A stretch of DNA of 64,000 nucleotides from Gracilimonas halophila (GTDB taxonomy: Bacteria > Bacteroidota > Rhodothermia > Balneolales > Balneolaceae), in NCBI RefSeq assembly GCF_042684365.1, contig NZ_JBHULI010000025.1, positions 434,001-498,000 on the forward strand, in the 5' to 3' direction. Below are positions 54,748-62,549 of the stretch, piece after piece (positions within the stretch are counted from its first letter, which is position 1; every line of letters starts with the position of its first letter). Under the pieces are notes generated by a model, which saw nothing but the letters and a program-made list of their open reading frames with translations, did no database searches and was not told the origin of the DNA. The position numbers were made by a program, and so were the translations under genes.

Positions 54748-55034
54748 ATATGAATATTTCCCTGACCAATGATATAGAGCCTCTCTCTGAGTTTCGGAAA
54801 AGATCTGCTGATTTTGTGAAACGCTTAAAAAAGGATAAACAGCCTATCGTACTGACTCAACATGGGAAAAGTGCTGCGGTTTTAATGGATGTGTCAGAAT
54901 ATGAGCGGTTCACAAAAAAAATGGAAATGCTGGAAGATCTGCTTGAAGCCAAACAACAGGTGGAACAAGGCAAGACCTATTCTATGGATGAAGCAAAAAA
55001 AAGGATCGAAAGTCACCTTTCTAAATGGAAGTAA
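54741..55034 (+). CDS. Phd/YefM-family antitoxin
   Basis: A 97-residue antitoxin. The N-terminal DNA-binding fold has PLSEFRKRSADFVKRLKKDKQPIVLTQHGKSAAVLMD, a clear Phd/YefM signature. The C-terminal charged part (SEYERFTKKMEMLEDLLEAK) is the toxin-binding tail. The start may be ATG 54741 or 54750. It overlaps the toxin gene by 10 bases, the usual TA arrangement. Confidence 0.9.
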   Translation: MYHMNISLTNDIEPLSEFRKRSADFVKRLKKDKQPIVLTQHGKSAAVLMDVSEYERFTKKMEMLEDLLEAKQQVEQGKTYSMDEAKKRIESHLSKWK

Positions 55035-55309
55035 TTTTTACCGATCGGTTTTTAACACGGGTTGAAGAGTGTACAGATTATATCGCTTTAGACCATGTTC
55101 CTACGGCTATCGAATGGGCCGAAGGTGTTTTTGAGCATTGTGAGCAACTTAGAACACAGCCCGATAGCGGAAGAATGATCCCGGAGTTTAACCGGCCGGA
55201 GAGAAAAGAACTTATCCATAATTATCGCCTGGTGTACGAGTTAAAACCAAATCGGGTAGACATGCTTACCATTTGGCATACAAGTCAGATGTTACCTAAA
55301 AAACCTTAA
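55025..55309 (+). CDS. RelE/ParE-family toxin
   Basis: A 94-residue toxin of ParE/RelE fold: VIFTDRFLTRVEECTDYIA, ALDHVPTAIEWAEGVFEHCEQL, the SGRMIPEFNR region and a C-terminal strand with IHNYRLVYELKPNRVDMLTIWHTSQ. RelE-like members cut mRNA at the ribosome, whereas ParE-like ones block gyrase; the sequence alone does not decide, although the strand pattern and length fit ParE slightly better. Overlaps its antitoxin by 10 bases. Confidence 0.87.
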   Translation: MEVIFTDRFLTRVEECTDYIALDHVPTAIEWAEGVFEHCEQLRTQPDSGRMIPEFNRPERKELIHNYRLVYELKPNRVDMLTIWHTSQMLPKKP

Positions 55310-55313
55310 CCTC

Positions 55314-55802
55314 ATGAACATCCGAGAAGCCACAACCGAAGACTTCGACCAGATCTGGCCCATATTCCATGAGATCGCTTCGGCCGGGGAGACCTATGCT
55401 TACCCGCGGGACATCACCAAAGAGCAGGCCCGGAAGTTCTGGATGGAGAAGCCGGAGAAGACCTATGTTATTGAGGACGATGGGGATATCATGGGGACGT
55501 ATTATATCAAGACCAACCAGCAAGGCCCGGGAGATCATGTGTGCAATTGCGGCTATATGGTTGCATCAGAAGCGAGGGGGCGCGGACTTGCCACGGCCAT
55601 GTGTGAACATTCTCAGGAGAGGGCACTGGAACTTGGCTATAAGGCCATGCAGTTCAATTTCGTGGCATCCAGTAATGAAGGTGCCATAAGGCTCTGGCAC
55701 AAGCTTGGCTTTACAACCGTGGGCCGGCTGCCAAAAGCCTTTCACCATCCCGCAAAGGGCTACATTGATGCACTGGTCATGTACAAGTGGCTGGACATCT
55801 GA
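55314..55802 (+). CDS. GNAT-family N-acetyltransferase
   Basis: A 162-residue enzyme: NIREATTEDFDQIWPIFHEI at the start, the acetyl-CoA loop RGRGLATAM near residue 90, a following QERALELGYKAMQFN helix and ASNEGAIRLWHKLGF, a clear GNAT C-terminal strand pattern. It acetylates a small-molecule amine or protein; the substrate is unknown. It starts 4 bases after the toxin stop. GC is higher than in the adjacent TA genes, so the two may have different origins. Confidence 0.88.
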   Translation: MNIREATTEDFDQIWPIFHEIASAGETYAYPRDITKEQARKFWMEKPEKTYVIEDDGDIMGTYYIKTNQQGPGDHVCNCGYMVASEARGRGLATAMCEHSQERALELGYKAMQFNFVASSNEGAIRLWHKLGFTTVGRLPKAFHHPAKGYIDALVMYKWLDI

Positions 55803-55897
55803 CAAGCTCCTTAACTTGAAACAACTTTTATAAAACGCCACTCTGCAAACCGCGTATTTTAGGCTGAAATTATCATCTACAGTTGCCGGAATTCTTC

Positions 55898-58168
55898 ATG
55901 CCTTTTGTTACCGATCGCAGTTTAGCATCAGCTTTATTTTTTACTTTCTTAGCCGGATTCTTATCTGATCTGAATGCTCAGGGATCTGATTCTCCGGATC
56001 AATTCTCCTACGAACCGTATCAAATTGAAGAAGATTTTGATCTTAGCGGTTTAATGGATCATCCTTACTGGGGACAGGCTCCCGCTACTCAGTTATACCA
56101 TCAACGACAGCCTAATGATGAACGTCCTGCACCCGTAGCAACTGAGGTGAAAGTACTGTACAGCAAGACCCATCTTTATATCGGATTCAAGAGTGAAGAT
56201 CCTGAACCTGATAAGATCCGTGCGAATATAACCGACCGGGATGGTTTTTTCGGAGATGACTATGTGGGAGTGATCCTCGATACCTATGCAAACAATCAGG
56301 AGGCCTACGAATTTGTGGTAAATCCGCTGGGAGTTCAAATGGATGCAACACGAACGGCCAGCTCAGAGGATTTTAATTTTGACGCCCTGTGGTATTCCGC
56401 TGCAAACATTACGGATGATGGATACACTGCTGTAATGAAGGTCCCATTCAAAAGTTTTAGTTTTCCGGACCGTGATATTCAGAACTGGTCTATACAATTT
56501 ATTCGTAATTATCCGAGGGAGAACCGGTATCAGCTATCGTGGACAAATGTAAAACTGGATAATCCCTGTCTGCTTTGCCAAAGCGGGTCACTGAAAAACA
56601 TCGAAGGCATTGAGAGTTCAAAGACCATAGAAATTTTACCTTATGCAGCAGCCACTCAAAGTGCTGCCATCAATGATCCCACGGACCGAAATTCCGGGTT
56701 AAACAATCAGCCTCCGGAAGCAAAAATAGGAGGGAGTATCTCTTATTCCCCATCCACTTCAAGTACCCTGGAAGCGGTGGTCAACCCTGATTTTAGTCAG
56801 GTTGAAACAGATGCGGCACAGATCAGTGTGAACCAAACGTTTGCTCTTTATTTCTCAGAAAAGCGCCCATTCTTTGTTAAAGGCTCAGACCTGTTCAGCA
56901 CTCGGGAAGATCTGTATTACTCCCGAACCATCAATAATCCGCTGGCTGCTGCAAAATACACCCAAAAGAGTGATAGCTACAGTATTGCCTTTTTATCTGC
57001 TTACGACCGTAACACCCCGTTCATTGTTCCGGGAAGGGAACGCAGTTTATTGATACAAACGGAAGAAAGATCATACAGTACTATTTTAAGAGCTAAATAT
57101 AATTTTGGGAATGAGTCGCAGTTTGGGGGGCTTTTAACAACCCGAAATTATGGCAGCGGTTTTAATTATGTGGGAAGTATTGACTGGGATCTGCTGCTAT
57201 CATCAAACTATTATTTCAGAGGACAAGCGGGCTACTCTAAAACCAGGGAATTAACTAATGCTGCGCTTCATGAAGATACCCGAACCTTTGGCAATACCGG
57301 ATATACCGCTACATTTGATGGGGAAGAGTATTCCGGAACCTTGATAAATACTGAATTTGCCCGCGAAGCTAAATACTATGACTTTTCATTTGAATACAAA
57401 GCTTTTTCGCCGACATTTCAGACCCAGAATGGATTCATAAACCGAACCAATCGGCGTGAAATAGGGGCCAGCCAAAGCATTACCTACTATCCTGATAACC
57501 GTATTCTTTCACAGGGATCTTTAAGTACGACCGGAACCTGGCGGTATGATTCTCAGGGGAATTTTTACGAGCGTTATGTCTTTGTCAGGTTGAATAACAG
57601 CCTGGGCGGGCAGAATAATTTGAACCTGAATTTCCTGCCATTGAATGACGAGAGATTTCGGGGAATCATGTTCAGGAATCTTTACCGCGGCACCATCAGT
57701 TTCAGCTCGAATACCTGGGATATTTTTTCATTTGGGACGAGACTGGAAATCGGTCGGAATATCAATCGTGCCGGAACCCCAAGGTTAGGTAAAGGATATA
57801 ATTTTTCTGCGGATGCTACTTTGAAACCTACCCCGCGTTTTAGAATGACCCTCGACTATAGTTATTCAAAACTATCGGCAGTGGACTCAGGTGAGACCTT
57901 CTACAGTGGCGATATCTATAGGTTGAATACGCGCTATAACTTCACTAAAAAGCTGTTTCTTCGATTCATCACAGAGTACGATTCATTTAATGAACAAATT
58001 CAGTTCTACCCGCTTTTTTATTACAAAGCCAATGCCTTTACAAAGTTCTATTTCGGCATGACGAATTATATCACTGATTTTGATACTTCAATAAACAACG
58101 GATTCAGGGATTACAGGCAGACCAACCGGGAGTTCTTCATCAAGTTTCAGTACCTGATCAGAAGCTGA
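55898..58168 (+). CDS. DUF5916 outer-membrane protein with CBM9-like N-terminus
   Basis: A 756-residue exported protein (ATG 55898; a TTG at 55883 is less likely). Signal peptide to about LNAQ. The N-terminal part (about 40-240) resembles carbohydrate-binding family 9, with VKVLYSKTHLYIGFKSEDPEPDKI, DRDGFFGDDYVGVILDT and EAYEFVVNPLGVQMDA. A long beta-strand region follows, typical of DUF5916, with SEKRPFFVKGSDLFST, and then about 400 residues of outer-membrane barrel strands ending YLIRS. Function unknown. Confidence 0.82.
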   Translation: MPFVTDRSLASALFFTFLAGFLSDLNAQGSDSPDQFSYEPYQIEEDFDLSGLMDHPYWGQAPATQLYHQRQPNDERPAPVATEVKVLYSKTHLYIGFKSEDPEPDKIRANITDRDGFFGDDYVGVILDTYANNQEAYEFVVNPLGVQMDATRTASSEDFNFDALWYSAANITDDGYTAVMKVPFKSFSFPDRDIQNWSIQFIRNYPRENRYQLSWTNVKLDNPCLLCQSGSLKNIEGIESSKTIEILPYAAATQSAAINDPTDRNSGLNNQPPEAKIGGSISYSPSTSSTLEAVVNPDFSQVETDAAQISVNQTFALYFSEKRPFFVKGSDLFSTREDLYYSRTINNPLAAAKYTQKSDSYSIAFLSAYDRNTPFIVPGRERSLLIQTEERSYSTILRAKYNFGNESQFGGLLTTRNYGSGFNYVGSIDWDLLLSSNYYFRGQAGYSKTRELTNAALHEDTRTFGNTGYTATFDGEEYSGTLINTEFAREAKYYDFSFEYKAFSPTFQTQNGFINRTNRREIGASQSITYYPDNRILSQGSLSTTGTWRYDSQGNFYERYVFVRLNNSLGGQNNLNLNFLPLNDERFRGIMFRNLYRGTISFSSNTWDIFSFGTRLEIGRNINRAGTPRLGKGYNFSADATLKPTPRFRMTLDYSYSKLSAVDSGETFYSGDIYRLNTRYNFTKKLFLRFITEYDSFNEQIQFYPLFYYKANAFTKFYFGMTNYITDFDTSINNGFRDYRQTNREFFIKFQYLIRS

Positions 58169-58190
58169 TAAATCCCTTGTCGGAAGCAGA

Positions 58191-59213
58191 TCACAAAAAC
58201 TCAAAATAGATAATGACAGAAAGCAGGATCAACAGACTGACCCAGATCAAAATAGCGTAACGGCTTAATTCTTCGCCTTCCCTTTGTTCAATGAAACTGT
58301 GGGGTTTTATTCCCTGAAGCAGAAAGGTCAGTACTCCCGCCAGGTTGATACAGATGATATAGGTCACGGTCAGTAATCCTGCCCCATAAGCCATTTCATA
58401 CATGCCGCTGCCCAGAAGTAAACCGGTAGCCACCATCGGTGGAAGTAAAGCAACGGCCACCATCACTCCGATCACGGCAGCAGAGATCCCCCGGGTAAAG
58501 GAAAGACATCCGGCCACACCGGCCGCAAGTCCCAAAGCAATATCCGCATAACTGACCACCGTTCTTGAACTGATCTCGGAGACCGATGGGTCGATCTCAA
58601 TTAAAAGCCCCATCAAAACAGAAAGACTGATACCCAGGGTAAACCCATAGAAAATGGACTTCATCGATCGCTTGAGAAGTGCCTTATCCCCAAGAGTGGT
58701 TGCTAAAGCCAGCCCTACATTTGGCCCCAGAATGGGCGCTATCACCATAGCGCCTATCACCATGGCTGCGTTATCGCGGATCAGTCCATTGGCAGCTACC
58801 ACGCAAGACAGGGCGATCAATACCAGATACACCCAGGAAAAATCAACGACTTTCTTTATCTCTTCATACAGTTCTTCTCGTGAAATTCGGGAGACGCGCT
58901 CATCGTCTTTTTCCTTTTCCGCCTTCCGGTTTTTTTGATCTTCTTCGCTCTCTTCTTCTTCGGTTTTGGAGGGAAGGGTCGCTGATATGGGAAGCAGGAT
59001 CACCCTGTAATCGTCCCGCCCTGCAAACCTTGATTCAAGTTCACCGAGAATTTTCTCCGTCAGCTCTACTTCAGCCAGCAGATTAACGACCACTCGGTCC
59101 TCCTCAGACTCAGACCTGTCGATCCAGGAGTCAACGATATCGTCCTCGTTTATGAGACTTTTTGGATCATCGAATCCATTTGGCGGTAATATTTTTATAA
59201 GTCGTAAGGCCAT
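58191..59213 (-). CDS. DUF389 (TIGR00341-type) membrane protein
   Basis: A 340-residue protein. The N-terminal cytoplasmic part (1-120) is beta/alpha with a highly charged linker (EEEESEEDQKNRKAEKEKDD). Six membrane helices follow with the DUF389 signature NAAMVIGAMVIAPILGPNVGLAL and TRGISAAVIGVMVAVALLPPMVATGLL. Function unknown; family membership is clear. It is convergent with the DUF5916 gene, 22 bases apart. Confidence 0.88.
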   Translation of the reverse strand: MALRLIKILPPNGFDDPKSLINEDDIVDSWIDRSESEEDRVVVNLLAEVELTEKILGELESRFAGRDDYRVILLPISATLPSKTEEEESEEDQKNRKAEKEKDDERVSRISREELYEEIKKVVDFSWVYLVLIALSCVVAANGLIRDNAAMVIGAMVIAPILGPNVGLALATTLGDKALLKRSMKSIFYGFTLGISLSVLMGLLIEIDPSVSEISSRTVVSYADIALGLAAGVAGCLSFTRGISAAVIGVMVAVALLPPMVATGLLLGSGMYEMAYGAGLLTVTYIICINLAGVLTFLLQGIKPHSFIEQREGEELSRYAILIWVSLLILLSVIIYFEFL

Positions 59214-59395
59214 CTGACAATCTATTAATTAGGACAGCAATAATAATATATAATCCCGTTTCATCGAAAAAATAATATAGCTATCCTTGCACCGATAAAT
59301 TTAAAAAAACAGATCATCGTCCTTGTCGCGGGAGTCGTAGCAGATCAATAATGCTAAACCTTTTACCGGTTGTAGCGTAGCAGGGCGAAAAGTTT

Positions 59396-60208
59396 ATGAC
59401 AAAAGAACAATTCATGAGATTAGAGAACAAAATAGCTTTGATAACAGGGGCCGCCCGTGGTATAGGACAAGCAACTGCGGAGTTATTCCATAAGAAAGGT
59501 GCGACTGTAATTATAACGGATATCCGAGACGATGAAGGCAGCTCACTGTCCAAAAAGTTAGGAGGGAAAGCGGAATATCTGCACCTGGATGCCGGTGACG
59601 AAAATAACTGGGTTACTGCGGCAGAGCACATCATCGAGAAATATGGACGTCTTGACGTTTTGGTAAATAATGCCGGGATCACCGGGTTTTTAGAAACTTC
59701 GGGACCTTTTGATGCAGAGCTTGTCGACCTCGAGTCCTGGAATGAAGTACACCGGGTTAATGCAACAGGTACCATGCTTGGCTGCAAATATGCGATACGG
59801 CTTATGAAGGAAAACGGCGGAAGCATTATAAATATCTCTTCAAGAAGCGGTGTTGTGGGGATACCGGCCGCGGTAGCCTATGCATCAAGCAAGGCTTCCG
59901 TAAGAAATCATACGAAGAGTGTGGCGCTGTACTGTGCTGAAAAAGGGTATAATATCAGGTGTAACAGTATCCACCCGGCAGCTATTATGACCCCCATGTG
60001 GGAAACCATGCTTGGCGAAGGAGAGCAACGGCAGCAAATGATCAAAGACATTGAATCCGGAATACCTTTAGGGCATTTCGGAGAACCGATGGATGTTGCC
60101 TATGCCAACTTATACCTGGCCGGTGATGAGAGCAAATACATCACCGGGATCGAACTTACCATTGACGGCGGAATATTGGCAGGAAGCGAAGCGAAACCGA
60201 AAGAGTAA
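59396..60208 (+). CDS. Short-chain dehydrogenase/reductase (SDR)
   Basis: A 270-residue enzyme from ATG 59396 (ATG 59414, giving MRLENKIALITG, is as likely). The SDR elements are intact: NAD(P) loop TGAARGIGQ, NNAG, the serine in NISSRSG, and catalytic YASSK (Tyr, Lys). The acidic end of strand 2 (TDIRDD) suggests NAD rather than NADP. The substrate is unknown. A TATCCTTG box about 100 bases upstream is close to the promoter element. Confidence 0.88.
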   Translation: MTKEQFMRLENKIALITGAARGIGQATAELFHKKGATVIITDIRDDEGSSLSKKLGGKAEYLHLDAGDENNWVTAAEHIIEKYGRLDVLVNNAGITGFLETSGPFDAELVDLESWNEVHRVNATGTMLGCKYAIRLMKENGGSIINISSRSGVVGIPAAVAYASSKASVRNHTKSVALYCAEKGYNIRCNSIHPAAIMTPMWETMLGEGEQRQQMIKDIESGIPLGHFGEPMDVAYANLYLAGDESKYITGIELTIDGGILAGSEAKPKE

Positions 60209-60263
60209 GGGAAAGTGCCGGGTTTGAATTCGTTAAAACGATGCAATTCCGTATTTTTGGTGT

Positions 60264-61820
60264 ATGCAGAAAGAACTACAGATCCGAGTGCTGCCTGAAG
60301 TTGCAGGAGAGGCTCATTTACTCGAAAAATACATTCTTGATAAAGAAGGTCTGGCACCGGAAGACCTTCACCATATTCAGGTGCTTCGCCGGTCAATAGA
60401 TGCCCGTTCACGGCAGGCTTACTACAACCTGAAAGTTCGGCTGTATATTGGTGAGGATTTTGAAGAGGAAGATATCTCCCTGCTTCACTATCCCAACGTA
60501 AGCAATGCTGAAGAAGTGATCATCATCGGGGCAGGTCCGGCAGGATTATTTGCTGCACTGGAATTACTTGAAAATGGATTGAAGCCGGTGATCCTGGAAA
60601 GGGGAAAAAATGCCAAAGATCGTATTCAGGATCTGAAAGGGATCAACGTAGATCATATCGTAAACGAAGATTCCAATTATTGTTTTGGAGAAGGCGGAGC
60701 CGGAACCTATTCGGATGGCAAGCTTTATACCCGTTCCAAAAACCGGGGGGATGTTCGCAAGGTGCTGGAGTTGCTGGTTGGTTTCGGGGCGGTAAAGAAT
60801 ATCCTGGTAGAGGCTCATCCCCATATCGGCACCAACAAGTTGCCGAAGATCATTGCCAACATGCGGGCGTGTATTTTACAGCATGGGGGAGAGATACATT
60901 TCAATACCCGCGTCACGGATCTCATTACGGATTCATCTTCCATCAAGGGCGTAGAGGTACAGGATGGAACTAAGTTTCATGCGGATAAGGTGATCCTGGC
61001 TACGGGGCATTCCGCCCGTGATATCTTTGAGTTGTTGTGCCGTAAGGGAATAGAGATCGAGTTGAAGCCCCTTGCCATTGGGGTAAGGGTTGAGCATCCG
61101 CAATCACTGATAGATTCTATACAGTACAATTGCGAAACCCGTGGAGATTATCTGCCGCCGGCATCCTACAGCATTGTGAAGCAGGTAAAAGATCGGGGGG
61201 TGTATTCTTTTTGTATGTGTCCCGGAGGAGTGATAGCTCCCTGTGCCACCTCTCCCGGTGAGATCGTGACCAATGGGTGGTCATCTTCGCGGCGAGCCCG
61301 GCATACCTCAAATTCAGGGATCGTGGTAGAACTGACACCCGAAGATTTTAAGCCTTTTGAAAAATACGGTCCGCTTGCGGCCATGGAATTTCAGCGGTCT
61401 ATCGAACAAAAAGCCTGGGTGGAAGGCGGTAAGACCCAAACAGCTCCGGCTCAGCGCTTACGGGATTTCATAAAAAGCGATGTTTCCAAAGACCTGCCCA
61501 ATACGTCCTATTCTCCGGGAATTACCTCGGTGGAATTGGGCTCAGTACTGCCTGATTTCATTCATAAAACCCTGAAAGAAGGCTTTCTTCAGTTCGACAG
61601 AAGCATGAAAGGATATCTCACCAACGATGCCGTGGTCCATGCTCCGGAATCGCGTACTTCCAGTCCGGTCAAAATTCCAAGGGATCGTGAGACCTTGGAG
61701 CATGTTCAGATCGCGGGACTCTATCCCTGCGGAGAAGGAGCCGGTTATGCCGGGGGAATTGTATCTGCAGCTATGGATGGGATGAGATGTGCGAATCAGA
61801 TCAAGAAAGAAAACAGCTAA
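60264..61820 (+). CDS. FAD-dependent dehydrogenase (COG2509-type)
   Basis: A 518-residue flavoprotein. An N-terminal ferredoxin-like part (about 1-85) is followed by the dinucleotide fold VIIIGAGPAGLFAALELLE and an FAD-facing ERGK motif. GEGGAGTYSDGKLYTR, CMCPGGVIAPCATSP and CGEGAGYAGGIVSAAMDGM match uncharacterised COG2509 dehydrogenases. Cysteines in the CMCPGGVIAPC stretch may be redox-active. ATG at 60264; a TATTTTTG box lies only 4 bases upstream, so the promoter, if used, would give a leaderless message. Confidence 0.88.
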   Translation: MQKELQIRVLPEVAGEAHLLEKYILDKEGLAPEDLHHIQVLRRSIDARSRQAYYNLKVRLYIGEDFEEEDISLLHYPNVSNAEEVIIIGAGPAGLFAALELLENGLKPVILERGKNAKDRIQDLKGINVDHIVNEDSNYCFGEGGAGTYSDGKLYTRSKNRGDVRKVLELLVGFGAVKNILVEAHPHIGTNKLPKIIANMRACILQHGGEIHFNTRVTDLITDSSSIKGVEVQDGTKFHADKVILATGHSARDIFELLCRKGIEIELKPLAIGVRVEHPQSLIDSIQYNCETRGDYLPPASYSIVKQVKDRGVYSFCMCPGGVIAPCATSPGEIVTNGWSSSRRARHTSNSGIVVELTPEDFKPFEKYGPLAAMEFQRSIEQKAWVEGGKTQTAPAQRLRDFIKSDVSKDLPNTSYSPGITSVELGSVLPDFIHKTLKEGFLQFDRSMKGYLTNDAVVHAPESRTSSPVKIPRDRETLEHVQIAGLYPCGEGAGYAGGIVSAAMDGMRCANQIKKENS

Positions 61821-61824
61821 TTGT

Positions 61825-62211
61825 TTAAATTTTACTTGTGTTCTTTTTGAGGAATTCAGACAGTTCTTCTTTGCCAAGATTTCCATTTGCAAGATCCATT
61901 ATTACTGCATACAAACTTTTCTTTTCGGCATGTAGCTTGTATCCATTTACAAAAAGAAAGGTATAAATTGCAACTAAAGCGGTTCTTTTGTTTCCGTCAA
62001 AAAAAGGATGATTACTGCAAATATGAAAACCATAAGCGGCAGCCATTTTATAAATGGTATCATGGACATATTCACCTCCAAAACTTGATTGAGGTTGAGC
62101 TAAAGCTGACTCCAGTAGATCATGATCTCTGACACCCGACTTACCCCCATAGGTTTTTATTTGGTCTTCATGGAATAATAAGATGGTTTTCTTATCCAGA
62201 AACTTGATCAT
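61825..62211 (-). CDS. Doc-type (Fic superfamily) toxin
   Basis: A 128-residue toxin with the Doc motif HPFFDGNKRTA (His68). Doc toxins phosphorylate EF-Tu, so the reaction here is probably kinase-like. N-terminal VRDHDLLESALAQPQSSFGG and a C-terminal NGNLGKEELSEFLKKN complete the family pattern. It overlaps the upstream AbrB-type antitoxin gene by 4 bases and converges with the COG2509 gene, whose stop is 5 bases away. Confidence 0.92.
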   Translation of the reverse strand: MIKFLDKKTILLFHEDQIKTYGGKSGVRDHDLLESALAQPQSSFGGEYVHDTIYKMAAAYGFHICSNHPFFDGNKRTALVAIYTFLFVNGYKLHAEKKSLYAVIMDLANGNLGKEELSEFLKKNTSKI

Positions 62212-62429
62212 TTTGCAAGTTCTTTTAATACCTCTTTGTAATCCATATTGGATTGACGATAAGCTTCAGCCCATTCTTCAAAGTCTGGGTCTATGGGCTC
62301 CAGTTCAATATTTGAACCACTTTTCTTGATCGTGATCTTATCACCCTGTTTGAGATGAAGCTCGTCAATGAGTTGTTTAGGAAGTGTTACTCCAAGACTA
62401 TTTCCAATCTTTCTTATCTTTGTCTCCAT
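62208..62429 (-). CDS. AbrB/MazE-type antitoxin (SpoVT fold)
   Basis: A 73-residue protein that starts METKIRKIGNSLGVTLPKQL and contains the swapped-hairpin fold LKQGDKITIKKSG of the SpoVT/AbrB DNA-binding domain. The C-terminal acidic tail (PDFEEWAEAYRQSN) should neutralise the Doc toxin. It precedes doc by overlap, the usual order. A perfect palindrome at 62455-62467 is a likely operator. Confidence 0.9.
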   Translation of the reverse strand: METKIRKIGNSLGVTLPKQLIDELHLKQGDKITIKKSGSNIELEPIDPDFEEWAEAYRQSNMDYKEVLKELAK

Positions 62430-62454
62430 AATAATAACTGCTCAGTATTAAGTT

Positions 62455-62467
62455 ATAACAATGTTAT
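62455..62467 (-). promoter_or_regulatory. Palindrome upstream of abrB-doc, candidate operator
   Basis: ATAACA (62455-62460) and TGTTAT (62462-62467) form a perfect 6-bp inverted repeat around one central A. It lies about 26 bases upstream of the antitoxin start, in an AT-rich leader. AbrB/MazE antitoxins regulate their own operon through such sites; inferred only. Confidence 0.5.
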
Positions 62468-62549
62468 TATTTAATTTTAAAATATGCAATGTTAAGATCA
62501 GTAACTGTTTTTGTAGCATTGGTTCAGTTAATATTTAAAAACTGAGATG

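Noticed and set aside
60252..60259. TATTTTTG box before the COG2509 gene as a sure promoter
   Set aside because: Only 4 bases before the ATG and no -33 box at the right spacing; mentioned only as a possibility.
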